Shown here one piece after another: positions 20,769-30,003 of a stretch of DNA of 64,000 nt. Both the position numbers and the translations under genes were made by a program. The DNA is from Cylindrotheca closterium (taxonomy: Eukaryota > Bacillariophyta > Bacillariophyceae > Bacillariales > Bacillariaceae). Each line of letters begins with the position of its first letter. The stretch's first letter is position 1. Under the pieces are notes generated by a model. The model was given only the letters and a program-made list of their open reading frames with translations. It did not search any database and was not told the origin of the DNA. The stretch lies in NCBI GenBank assembly GCA_933822405.4, contig CAKOGP040001892.1, positions 62,001 to 126,000 of the forward strand. The letters are read 5' to 3'.

Positions 20769-21923
20769 TAGTAATGTTTTTCACACAAGAACAACATAGA
20801 AATAATTGTACAATACGAATTTGAATATTTTGACATGAATTGCCTACAATAACTTTAGATTTACGAACCACTATATTACCAGGTACCTATATTGTTGACG
20901 TTACTATACTCTACAGCATACCGTACATGCATGAGTGTGGAGATCAGAACGATAGAAAATGACACTGCGAGCTTGGTCGTATTAACACCACTTGCGCCAC
21001 AACCCGTACTTCTGATTCATTCCTGCCGCAGTTCCCATCCGAACTGTGAATGAAAAATTCGTTCCTGATCAAGAGGCTCTCTGTATTTTGAATACAGGTA
21101 GCAACTCTCTGAACTGACGTCACTCGTACATGCTAACTTCAAACTCGCAGTATGGTACTATGATAGGGTCAGTTGCAAATGAGGAAAGTAGTGCATGTTG
21201 ATTATAGGTAGCTAATTTGGTAAAGGGGAAGGAGCGACACCAACAAGTAGACTATCGTAACAGTACTACTTGTGTTGAAATAGCTCTCCTCTCCATGAAA
21301 CAGAACCAGGTTGGAGTTGAACATCCAGTACCAGAACCATTTTTAAAGTTTCCAGGTATACTCTCCTTTCATTAGAGTGCTTGTCTCTTGATCGGGAGCA
21401 GGCGATGTCAATCGTTGAGGTTTTTTAAGGTAGATACGGTGTGGTGGAACAGTTCGTCTGTCAAAATCCGGTTTCTTGGCGCTTCCCAGGCCAGGCAAAT
21501 TTTGCTCCGTCTACAACATCCAATAAATCCTTCCGAATTTGTGTTCACGAAAGTTTTTCGCAAATTGACCGGTTATTAGTGACTGGCACAATTAAAAGGT
21601 TCTTCGATACGAATCAGAACGTTAGAAAGGGTAGCCTTCTCACCAAATGAGAGAAAAGGGGTAAGTTCAATGAGCGAACAATAAAATGAAACGGTCACCG
21701 GTTCCCCAATCAATCTGAAAGGACCCCGTTCACAGCTCCTATTTATTCAATTCCTGCATACCGGTAGGTAGGTTCTTCGTACGACAAGAAACGAGAGACG
21801 TCCCAAATGAATGCGCTAAAACAATCTGAAATCGAATGCACACCACTATCGAACTTTTTCACTTCTGCTCATAAATTATTTTTTACCCTAAAGTGAACTG
21901 AACTGAACTTAACTTGAAAGTAA
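20769..21923. other. Intergenic
   Basis: 3' flank of the LRR gene and promoter of the next gene. Frames at 21388-21650 lack any recognised motif. No RNA gene is seen. Confidence 0.4.
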
Positions 21924-22619
21924 ATGGCTATGACAATGCAACACCAAGTAATTCAAGATAACAACTTTGCAGTCGCCATGATTGAAGAAGGCGCTTATGA
22001 CGAGGCATCTGCCACACTTCGTGCGGCATTCCAAGCGTACCAGAACTGTGGCGACATGGAGAGTACAGCATGTAATGATGGAGTCTCGTACAAGTCTTCC
22101 ATCAGCCTCGATGAATGCATGACGAAGGGACATCCAATGAGCTCTTCCATCGACCCGGACTTTCCATTCATGTATTCTGATGCCATTCGCATCTCGGCTG
22201 CGGCTGGAATATCAAAACACGATGTTACCTCCATCATTCTGTTTAACCTGGCACTGACCTATCACCTCTCCGCTTTGGATTCGAACGACCCTGATTCTGA
22301 CCTTCAAAAAGCTCTGCATGTATACGAACACTTATATACCATGCAACAGCAGGAGAACACAGGGGAGAGCTTTCCATCGAATCTGATGTTCGTTCTCTCT
22401 ATTTTGAACAACTGTGGCATCATCCATCAATGGCGATCAGAGGCCGGAACATCCATCAATGGCGAAGTGATTGCCGCACAATGCTTCGATAAGCTCTTGT
22501 CAGTCCTGACGCTCATTTCTAGCAAGACTCAAATCACAAACAAGAACGAAGAAGTTGTCGTTCGCGGATTCTACCGCAACGTCGTTCTGAATCGTTCACC
22601 AGCAGCCAGCGCTGCCTAA
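21924..22619 (+). CDS. TPR-like helical protein, function unknown
   Basis: A 231-residue intronless protein. It opens with a helix pair, NNFAVAMIEEGAYDEASATLRAAFQAY, with TPR-like spacing (small and large hydrophobics around Gly-Ala-Tyr). Two more helical pairs follow: VTSIILFNLALTYHLSAL near 110 and LMFVLSILNNCGIIHQW near 155. This resembles small TPR-like proteins that I associate with diatom genomes. It has no signal peptide and no catalytic motif, and is probably a cytosolic scaffold. The role is unknown. Confidence 0.65.
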   Translation: MAMTMQHQVIQDNNFAVAMIEEGAYDEASATLRAAFQAYQNCGDMESTACNDGVSYKSSISLDECMTKGHPMSSSIDPDFPFMYSDAIRISAAAGISKHDVTSIILFNLALTYHLSALDSNDPDSDLQKALHVYEHLYTMQQQENTGESFPSNLMFVLSILNNCGIIHQWRSEAGTSINGEVIAAQCFDKLLSVLTLISSKTQITNKNEEVVVRGFYRNVVLNRSPAASAA

Positions 22620-23831
22620 ACCATTCTGATTGCCGCTAGCTACATGCTATTATAATAGCCTTTTATACATCATTCTGTACTACGATTGAACACTCTTTGC
22701 GGTGGAGCTTAGAATGGTAGGACTCGTGAAGAGTGCTCCGCATCCTAAAGCATGTCACACAATACTGCTACTATGGTATCAATCATGATCATGATGATAG
22801 TACAAAAGAACCAAAGCGACAACCGGCTCATGCTGTGGGTCCTCTAGAAGCTTCTTCTTCCAGCACTTTTTATCATGTGTGAATGGAATTTTCTTGGAAT
22901 TGAGCTTACGAGTAGTAGGGGTATTGAAGTTGTGGTTGATGCCACAGCAAGAACAACTACCTGCTAGGAAAACCGTGGTACACCGACCGGGGGTGCCACC
23001 AGATAGCCGAGAAGCAGTACGGCATATTACAGTACAGCTGAAGATTGATCCCAGCGTCTTTAGCCCTCCATGTTTCGAGCTGATGAGGGAGACATCTGAC
23101 ATCGCAGTTTTAGTGCCTCCAGTTCTAGTACTCGTACTGGTATACTGTTGTACCTGATATTGACAACAAATGGTCGCGTGAGTCAGTCATTTGAATCGAC
23201 CAAGAGCTATGCCAGTACCTACAAAACGAAGGGCGGACATGCTGAATTCTTCTACATAGTCTTCAGTACTTTGTTGAACGTGAAATTCAGACATCTTTTC
23301 CGGGATTGGATCAAGGGTGAAGGCGTGTAAGGTGAGCTTGAAACTCTACATACAGTACTGTACTGCAGCAACAAACTGAAGCTGAAGCTGAAGCTGACAG
23401 TACCGAACCGGTGCCAGGTACTCGTACTGAAAAGGGACTGTAATTCAGAGCAGCAAAGCACCCGTATCACATACATGCGCAATGCAAGACTTGCACGTCT
23501 GGCATACATCCGTCATTCATCCCGCGCGTGTCATTTTTGTGCACGCGGAGGTTCGGTGCGATTTCAAAAAATACCGTACATACTGACAACATCGAAAACG
23601 CATTGAAATTATTGTATGTTATTCCTCATCCGAACACAATAGAACTTGTATAATAGCATCATTGGAATAGCATCTCCAAGATTTGATTTTTCTAAACATA
23701 CCAACTGCGAACCTCGTCGAAGCTATTGCGAAAGCCAACACTCTGAAGACTCAGAAACGTACAAAAGCACAAAAGCACACCGCACACACCAGAGCCAATT
23801 ATATTGTTAAATTACACATATTATACAGAGT
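22620..23831. other. Intergenic
   Basis: Overlapping frames at 22779-23157 on both strands have no family signature. A short (GAAGCT)n run lies near 23380-23397. No convincing gene is seen. Confidence 0.4.
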
Positions 23832-24569
23832 ATGAAGAAGGATTCATCATCACTCTACGATTCACTCTACGGTTTCTATGAAAAATTCTTTCCCTCTGTC
23901 CGGGATAGAACGAAAGAAATGGAAGCTTCCAAACGATTCAAGTACCGACGACCAGCCTGTCTGAATGGATGCGTAGATGGTTTCAAACCCAATTGGTTCG
24001 TGTCGAACATGCTGCTGTGTCCTGCGAATTGGGAATACGCAATCTCCGATTTGTTGGTGCCACATTTATACTCCATGGGAATCGACAATCCAAACAAAGT
24101 CACAATGATGAATTGCTTAACTTGGAGACCGATTTCGTTATTCTGTCTAATTTATGGAGGTCAAGCTGGCTTGGGAAAGAGTCTGCATTATTGTTTGGCA
24201 TTGCTACTTCCATTGCAACAGACAACGGATTGTGCAGATGGTCAAATGGCTCGGCGGTATGGTCTTGGCAGTGAATTTGGAGCTTGGTTTGATCACATAA
24301 CAGACAATGTTTATGGTCTGATTTTCAGCTTAACTATGCTGTCCAAGGTATATGTTGCAAATGAGAGCATTTGGCCATTTTTACTTTTGTCGGTAGTTCT
24401 AGGATCTATTGGAGGACTTGGAAACTTTTGGATTCAGGCGGAAGAGGCTGGACTCAAGTATGACCAAATGACATTCATGAATAAGGTGGGAATGCATCAG
24501 ATGCTCTTTCTCTCATACATCTATCCATTTTGGATCATTCTTTTCATTGAGATGGATTGGCTAAAATGA
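23832..24569 (+). CDS. CDP-alcohol phosphatidyltransferase family membrane enzyme
   Basis: A 245-residue membrane protein. At residues 134-156 it holds a complete CDP-alcohol phosphotransferase signature, D-x2-D-G-x2-A-R-x8-G-x3-D-x3-D, read here as DCADGQMAR, then G in SEFGAW, then DHITD. All metal-binding Asp residues are present. Enzymes of this family join CDP-linked head groups or diacylglycerol to alcohols in phospholipid synthesis. The substrate cannot be assigned. Several hydrophobic segments surround the motif, including SIWPFLLLSVVLGSIGG and MLFLSYIYPFWIILF. The length is shorter than choline/ethanolamine phosphotransferases (about 390), and the usual C-terminal helices seem fewer. 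It also has an unusually long soluble N-terminus of about 85 residues. Confidence 0.8.
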   Translation: MKKDSSSLYDSLYGFYEKFFPSVRDRTKEMEASKRFKYRRPACLNGCVDGFKPNWFVSNMLLCPANWEYAISDLLVPHLYSMGIDNPNKVTMMNCLTWRPISLFCLIYGGQAGLGKSLHYCLALLLPLQQTTDCADGQMARRYGLGSEFGAWFDHITDNVYGLIFSLTMLSKVYVANESIWPFLLLSVVLGSIGGLGNFWIQAEEAGLKYDQMTFMNKVGMHQMLFLSYIYPFWIILFIEMDWLK

Positions 24570-25024
24570 TTCTTTGAATATATGATGGAGTGGAATAGAA
24601 TGGAATGGAAGAAGGGAATATAGCACTTCCGTTCTCTGAGCACACAATTGAAATAGACTGATTGTTCTTCTTGTTCACTGGAAAAAGCTTTCCAAATTCA
24701 GGTACAATTGTAAACGTATAGATGTTTTGGATGTGTCAATAGAACGCAATTTATGGCCATGTTTAAACTATAAACAAGCATTATTAGTCAAATAGAGCGA
24801 GTCGCAGGATGTATAACATACCCACCATACTAGCCTTCATCGCACAGCGTACCACCTACCAGTAGTAAAGCACAGACAAAAACAAATTGATATTATAATT
24901 GCAAAGACACGGTCGTAATGCACTCAAAATACTGAGCAAAATACCAATTTCCTAAATACCCCCAATGTAATATGTACAATATTTTTTTTTATGCATACAA
25001 CAAATACATACAATACATCATATT
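24570..25024. other. Intergenic, convergent 3' ends
   Basis: AT-rich, with nothing recognisable. Confidence 0.45.
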
Positions 25025-25960
25025 CTAGGCTGATGTTGCCGCTGAATAGATAGCCATCCCCATCATGTACCATACACAGCAATAGGCCGGCAGTGTCGAC
25101 GCAAATAGCAATGGGAATCGTTTAAAGGCATAAGAGTAGTAAGATCGAAAGACGAACCATGCCCAGCCGATTCTAGCGGCGCCCCCAGCGTCTACAAAGG
25201 TCGCATATGCAAACATGCTCATGAAAAATGGAATCAGCTGCTCATGTAGATTCCCGGCGCATCGATCCGCACAGCGAATGGCTGGATTATCAGTCTTGCC
25301 ATATTTCAATTCGGGAAGAGAGGGAGGAGATCTATTCAAATTAGTCTCGAGCTTGGCTTCCTTCTTGAGGCGGAAATATTCCGAGAAGGTAGTGTAACTT
25401 TGCAGCCAGTAGTAGGCATACAATAGTGACAGGACGGCACCAGCTACAAAGAGGACTGGCCTGTAGTCGCTGGACGACTGGGCGGGGCCTTGATATTGAA
25501 ATGTCCCATGATTAAAGCCGACAAGAATCAGAGCCACAATGGCAACATAGCAGGAGATGATGCCCGAGAGCGGCAACAGCTTGATGGCCTCACCACTCAT
25601 GATTCCGGCTGATGATCCTCGTGGTCGTTTTGTGATGTCAATCTCTTTGCTAATGGTTGCTGCCATGATTGTCAAATCACCTTCTGTTGTCTCCTTCATT
25701 AGCTTTTGAAACGCCTTGACTGTTTTGGGACATTTTGTGCGGTTGATGGTTAAGATGACCATTCCAACCTCAAGCTTGGAATCCGCAAACTTGCTAGTAT
25801 CCTTGATGCGTGATATATATAAGGTATCCCAAGCGCTGGAACGTTTCACCACTAGACCAAGTTTCTCATTCTTGCTTTCCTTGAGAATGTTTGCATAACA
25901 GATGGAGTCGTAATATTTGGAAATGTCGATTATTGGACTTTCCTCTTCAGATGATGCCAT
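25025..25960 (-). CDS. PDZ-MAPEG fusion membrane protein
   Basis: A 311-residue protein with two parts. Residues about 30-105 read as a PDZ domain: EKLGLVVKRS as the carboxylate-binding strand, then LYISRIKDTS and KLEVGMVILTIN, ending in GDLTIMAA. Residues about 130-311 are a four-helix MAPEG-like membrane domain (the microsomal glutathione transferase/FLAP/LTC4 synthase superfamily). Its core is ADRCAGNLHEQLIPFF, equivalent to the RxxNxxE-P signature, followed by FVDAGGAARIGWAW and FPLLFASTLPAY. MAPEG proteins usually lack extra domains, so a cytoplasmic PDZ is unusual. Three PDZ-less relatives lie nearby (28621-29190, 32905-33498, 35774-36382), and a PDZ paralogue without the membrane core lies upstream at 26507-26971. 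Glutathione chemistry is not demonstrated. Confidence 0.8.
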   Translation of the reverse strand: MASSEEESPIIDISKYYDSICYANILKESKNEKLGLVVKRSSAWDTLYISRIKDTSKFADSKLEVGMVILTINRTKCPKTVKAFQKLMKETTEGDLTIMAATISKEIDITKRPRGSSAGIMSGEAIKLLPLSGIISCYVAIVALILVGFNHGTFQYQGPAQSSSDYRPVLFVAGAVLSLLYAYYWLQSYTTFSEYFRLKKEAKLETNLNRSPPSLPELKYGKTDNPAIRCADRCAGNLHEQLIPFFMSMFAYATFVDAGGAARIGWAWFVFRSYYSYAFKRFPLLFASTLPAYCCVWYMMGMAIYSAATSA

Positions 25961-26506
25961 GATGATGATAATGATGGTCTTATATTCTCAATTTGAAACG
26001 CGATGAGTGCAATTGCTTTAACTTTCACTGTTTTCGGGAAGCGAGATATATGTTGATGCAAAAACGGGTAGGCTGTACTTGTAGTCTTGAGGCTGCAAGA
26101 TGAGATGCATGAAACTAGTCCCAAGCCTGCGGAAGGAAGTTTTAGTGTTGTGACTGTTTTGTGTCAATAATATGCAGTCATGCGTTGAGAAAAAAATAGC
26201 ACAGTTTGAGTCGGAATAGTCGACTTTTGCAATTTTAATATCCTTTTATTACCGGTATCTCTTTTATACACACACTGTTTCTGTATCCTACAGTATCATG
26301 TATAATAGTAGTGTGGCAATCTTGGAGTTGCACGAATGAATCAACCTACCACGATTTACCGCGTCAATATTCCAGTTGGTACTACTATGAAATGATGACG
26401 ATTGTTGATTGGTTCAGGGTCATTAGTAGATGAGCAAACACCATAGTCTATCTAGCTATGCTGGGTATTATTACTGCACACAATAGCGAGTATGCGCGTC
26501 ATACTC
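25961..26506. other. Intergenic, promoter of the PDZ-MAPEG gene
   Basis: The part next to the gene resembles the region upstream of the truncated paralogue, for example GTCGGAATAGTCGACTT at about 26212 versus ATCGGAATAGTCGACTT at about 27153. The duplication therefore included promoter DNA. Confidence 0.5.
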
Positions 26507-26971
26507 TTAAGCTGATGGTGCTGAGTAGACAGCAAATCCCATAAGTGTCGCCATAGCAACGTAACAGGAGATCACCCCCGAGAGCGGCAAGTCCAATACA
26601 GGTTCATTTTTTAAGATCTTCTCACTGAAGCTTGTGTTGGATGGTCTTCGTGGTCGAATTCCGATATCAATGTCTTTGATAATGGTTGCTGCCATGATTG
26701 TCAAATCACCTTCTGTTTCCTCCATCAATGTTTGAACCTCCTTGACTGTTTTGGGGCTCACTGTGTTGATGGTTAAGATGACCATTCCAACCTGAAGTTT
26801 GGAGCCCGCAAACTTGCTGGTGTCCTTGATCTCAGATATATACAAAGTATCTAAAATGCTGGAACGCTTCACCACTATACCAAGTTTCTCATCCTTGTGT
26901 TCCTTGACAACGCATATGGATTCGAAGTATTTGCAAATGTCGGTGATTGAAGAACTTCTTTTGAATGGCAT
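26507..26971 (-). CDS. Truncated PDZ-MAPEG paralogue that lost most of its MAPEG domain
   Basis: A 154-residue protein from the ATG at 26969-26971, chosen because it lines up with the start of the gene at 25025-25960. The PDZ part is well kept (EKLGIVVKRSSILDTLYIS, KLQVGMVILTIN). The membrane part keeps only the first helix start (LPLSGVISCYVAMATL), which runs directly into the last residues of the domain (MGFAVYSAPSA). The middle of the MAPEG fold, including the catalytic signature, is gone by a clean in-frame deletion. The frame is intact, so it may be expressed as a membrane-tethered PDZ protein, or be a young pseudogene. Confidence 0.65.
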   Translation of the reverse strand: MPFKRSSSITDICKYFESICVVKEHKDEKLGIVVKRSSILDTLYISEIKDTSKFAGSKLQVGMVILTINTVSPKTVKEVQTLMEETEGDLTIMAATIIKDIDIGIRPRRPSNTSFSEKILKNEPVLDLPLSGVISCYVAMATLMGFAVYSAPSA

Positions 26972-27679
26972 CTTGTAAGCTGACTGCAATTGCAAGGAGC
27001 GATGTATTGCGTTGATGCTATAACGGGTGGGCTGTAGCTTATGAGTTGCCTGAAAGCAGTAGCACGAAAACTGTGGGTGGAAGTTTGTGTGACATCGTGT
27101 TTTGTGAGAATGCGTTGAAACAAAAAATCGCCAGATTCTTCAAACTTAGGAATCGGAATAGTCGACTTCTGACACTTGCAGATGGCCGGATACACAGTAG
27201 CATAAAAACCTCAAACCGATGGCAGCAGGCAACCTCGGGTTGCGACCGGACGATGACGGACGGACTCCTGTGAAACTACAGGTATATACACTGCGACCTG
27301 CGGTTTCAGGTTTGAGGTTTCAGGTTTCAGGTTGAATGAATCAAGAGTGGTTGAATTCAGAATGAATGAATCATTGAGAATGATGATGTCACAAGATCGA
27401 TTGGAGGGTGGTACATATTTGTCTCTATATCTTACAAGGGGAATGCAAGAGTGATTGCTTCCAAAACCTAAGGAGATCTTGAAAGATTCCATATCGTCAT
27501 GAGAATTTTTTCCTTTTCACATAATATTTTCTTAGTTAGCCTATTCCATGAAGAAACTAGACTAAGACAGTACCTCACCGATGAATACCAAAGTGACTGC
27601 ATGACGTCAATCCTCTTTGCCTATCGCAACGGCAACATTCACCAGTATTATCTAGGTTATCACCTACGCCAGTTTAATG
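26972..27679. other. Intergenic
   Basis: Promoter region of the truncated PDZ gene, then repeat-bearing DNA up to the assembly gap. No gene is seen. Confidence 0.4.
27302..27336 (+). repeat. Five-copy heptamer repeat GGTTTCA
   Basis: Consecutive heptamers GGTTTCA, GGTTTGA, GGTTTCA, GGTTTCA and GGTTGAA. This is a short interstitial minisatellite, not a standard telomere unit. Confidence 0.8.
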
Positions 27680-27943
27680 TCATTAAAGTGAAATCACTTT
27701 TAGGATGATAACGGAAGCACCACAAGTTCGAACATGGTATGCTTCTCGGTCTCATCTTTGTCAACTGAGGTTTTTGCTGCATTTTCTGCCGATAGTAGAC
27801 CATCTTNNNNNNNNNNTCATTAAAGTGAAATCACTTTTAGGATGATAACGGAAGCACCACAAGTTCGAACATGGTATGCTTCTCGGTCTCATCTTTGTCA
27901 ACTGAGGTTTTTGCTGCATTTTCTGCCGATAGTAGACCATCTT
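27680..27943. other. Assembly gap (10 N) flanked by an identical 127-base duplication
   Basis: Ten N bases at 27807-27816 separate two identical 127-base blocks, 27680-27806 and 27817-27943. This is the classic sign of two contig ends that overlap but were not merged, so the true sequence probably has one copy. Coordinates downstream may be inflated by about 137 bases. Confidence 0.9.
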
Positions 27944-28253
27944 CATGAAAATGATTTGTTGTTAATGACAGGCATCCATAAAAGGCCGAGTCTCCAATCG
28001 TTGTCATAGACGGAGGAATCAATCTCGATTTCCAACAAGCTTGTAGAAGACCCCCGTCCCCTGCACTTGTCTTTACTAGTCCTAGAACGGAACCAATAAA
28101 GTTGACGCGTGTCAGCCTTTTGGAGTTATACCAACAAGGTTTATTGGGAATCTCTTGAACGATTGCATCAATGTCGAATCCTGCCACGTCGCCTGGAATG
28201 GTTTCTTCTTCGTTGCCAATGAAAGTAATGATAAGAAACCATCGTAATAAATG
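27837..28253 (-). pseudogene. Fragment of a BspA-like LRR_5 gene
   Basis: The minus-strand frame is open from a stop at 28254-28256 but has no ATG at the right place. It encodes about 138 residues, including IPPSMTTIGDSAFYGCLSL, the repeat signature of BspA-type (LRR_5) proteins that are abundant in diatoms. The tail (SVDKDETEKHTMFELV) matches the tail of the broken gene at 40380-41279 (TVNQDDRKAYRI context, with matching DNA). Only about one LRR repeat is left between the start and the tail, so this looks like an internally deleted relic. Its 3' end lies next to the assembly gap. Confidence 0.6.
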
Positions 28254-28620
28254 TTAGTGGGTATTTCTAGTGTGCGTCGGGCAGGAATTTGAAGTTTGCA
28301 ACAGCAAAATGTATTACTGTTGCTGACTACCTATATACATATCAATGACCTCCTCTCGATACAGTATGCAAACAAAAAAATAAATTTCAAATTGCCTGTA
28401 ATAGATTTGTCCTACCATTTCCGGTATTTGGGGATGTATTTTTTCAATTTTCCGGTGTTTGGGGATATTGTTTCAATCACAAATCACAATATGAATCCAC
28501 CCCCGAATTGGGAATTCGAAATCACTGTTCAATCAATCTGTTTGCGGTTCGTATCGGGTATTTTATACAATACTGTGCCTACAATATTTATTTAAAATAT
28601 AAGATATTGTACATTATATT
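28254..28620. other. Intergenic
   Basis: AT-rich, with a short direct repeat (TTTCCGGTATTTGGGGATGT and TTTTCCGGTGTTTGGGGATA at about 28418-28465). Nothing else is seen. Confidence 0.4.
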
Positions 28621-29190
28621 CTAGGCTGTCGCCGCTGAGTATATCGCAAACCCCATCATGTACCATACGCAGCAATAAGCTGGTAACGTCGAGGCGAAAA
28701 GCAATGGGAATCTTTTCCAGGCATACGAGTAGTAGGATCGAAAGGTGAACCAAGCCCAACCGATTCGAGCGGCACTTCCAGCGTCCACAAAGGTGGCATA
28801 GACAAACATGCTTATGAAAAATGGAATCAGTTGCTCCAATAAATTCCCGGCACATCGATCCGCACAACGAATGGCGAGATTGTCATGGTTGCCGTATTTC
28901 AAATCAGCGAGAGTGGGAGGACGCTTATCCGATTTCTTGGCTTTGGCTTCCTTCTTGAGGCGAAAGAACTCAGAAAAGGTAGTGTAACTTTGCAACCAGT
29001 AGTAGGCATACAATTGTGACAGGACGGCACCAGAGACAAACAGAAGTGGGGTGTAGTCGGTTGAAGACTGGGCGGGGCCTTGATATTGAGATGTTCCATG
29101 CTTAAAGCCGGTAAGGATCAATGCCGCAATGGCAGAGTAGCAGGAGACAATTCCCGAGAGGGGTAAGAGCTTGATGTTCTCCTTACTCAT
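28621..29190 (-). CDS. MAPEG-like membrane protein, PDZ-less
   Basis: A 189-residue protein from the ATG at 29188-29190 (MSKENIKLLPLSG), which aligns with the start of the membrane part of the fusion at 25025-25960. It has four hydrophobic helices: LPLSGIVSCYSAIAALILTG, YTPLLFVSGAVLSQLYAYYW, LIPFFISMFVYATFV and FPLLFASTLPAYCCVWYMMG. The MAPEG core is ADRCAGNLLEQLIPFF. It is very close to the fusion's membrane half. Any role in glutathione or eicosanoid-type chemistry is only inferred from the superfamily. Confidence 0.8.
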   Translation of the reverse strand: MSKENIKLLPLSGIVSCYSAIAALILTGFKHGTSQYQGPAQSSTDYTPLLFVSGAVLSQLYAYYWLQSYTTFSEFFRLKKEAKAKKSDKRPPTLADLKYGNHDNLAIRCADRCAGNLLEQLIPFFISMFVYATFVDAGSAARIGWAWFTFRSYYSYAWKRFPLLFASTLPAYCCVWYMMGFAIYSAATA

Positions 29191-30003
29191 GCTTGTGTTC
29201 CGATTTGAGATTTTATGATGCAAGAAAAGTATTTTTTTGACATCATCAAAAGGAGCGATTGCGCAATATGATTGGGTCGTGATTGATTCGATTAATTTGA
29301 CCAACCTCCAAGAACTTCCATAGCAAACTCGATTGAATGAATTGATGATCAATCTACCTACTGTACCGGTATGCTCTCTTTCCAAAGCTACAGAACAATA
29401 GCATCACAACCAAAAGGCCGACCCATACATCAGAAAATTACCCACAACTTTACCGCAGAGTGAGCGAGTCAGTCAGTCCTCATCAGGAGTCAGTCCTCCA
29501 ATTCTTGCCCTTTCCTCCTCTACGGCGGCGGTACTAGACGAGGTAATGAACATGCGTTTTGCTACATGTATATATTATATATATATATACATACCTCCAG
29601 CTCCAAAATGAATGAGATGGATTAATATAATAAAAGGATCGTGCTGCCTGTGCAAGGCGTTTTATAAAAGTTACTTCTGTAAGTACCGCGGTACAAGTTG
29701 AGCGTTATATTCGTGTGAAAAAAGGACTAATCTAGATCAGTCAGTCGGCGAGCAACATTGGCTTCTCTACTGTTCTGTGCCAGATTACCTTTTGACGAAG
29801 CCGTTATCTTTCAGATTTATCTCTGTGCATTTTCCAGCAAATTTTCGGTTCGTCATCTGAAAGAAGTTCTAGTAAAAACTTTAAAAAAACAGGCTTTTCT
29901 CATACTCAGTCGGCGGTCAACGAGGCAGTTGTTTTGCGCTATCAAGAAAACCATCTCGGGTTCAACATTTACACGGATAGTTGTGTTCTTTGTTGTAGTG
30001 TCA
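29191..30003. other. Intergenic, divergent promoters
   Basis: Lies between a MAPEG-like gene (minus) and the GPCR-like gene (plus). It contains an AT dinucleotide run at about 29572-29592. The frame of the receptor is open back to 29758, but without an ATG. Confidence 0.45.

Noticed and set aside
22779..23157. Opposed ORFs of about 100 residues
   Set aside because: No conserved motif, and hydrophobic runs arise from CTAGTACTCGTACTGG-like sequence.
27302..27336. Possible telomeric repeat
   Set aside because: The unit is GGTTTCA with variants and only five copies. It is not the TTAGGG unit expected for diatoms, and it lies within gene-rich DNA.
29758..30003. N-terminal extension of the receptor ORF
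   Set aside because: It has no ATG, and the ATG at 30004 gives a proper signal peptide.
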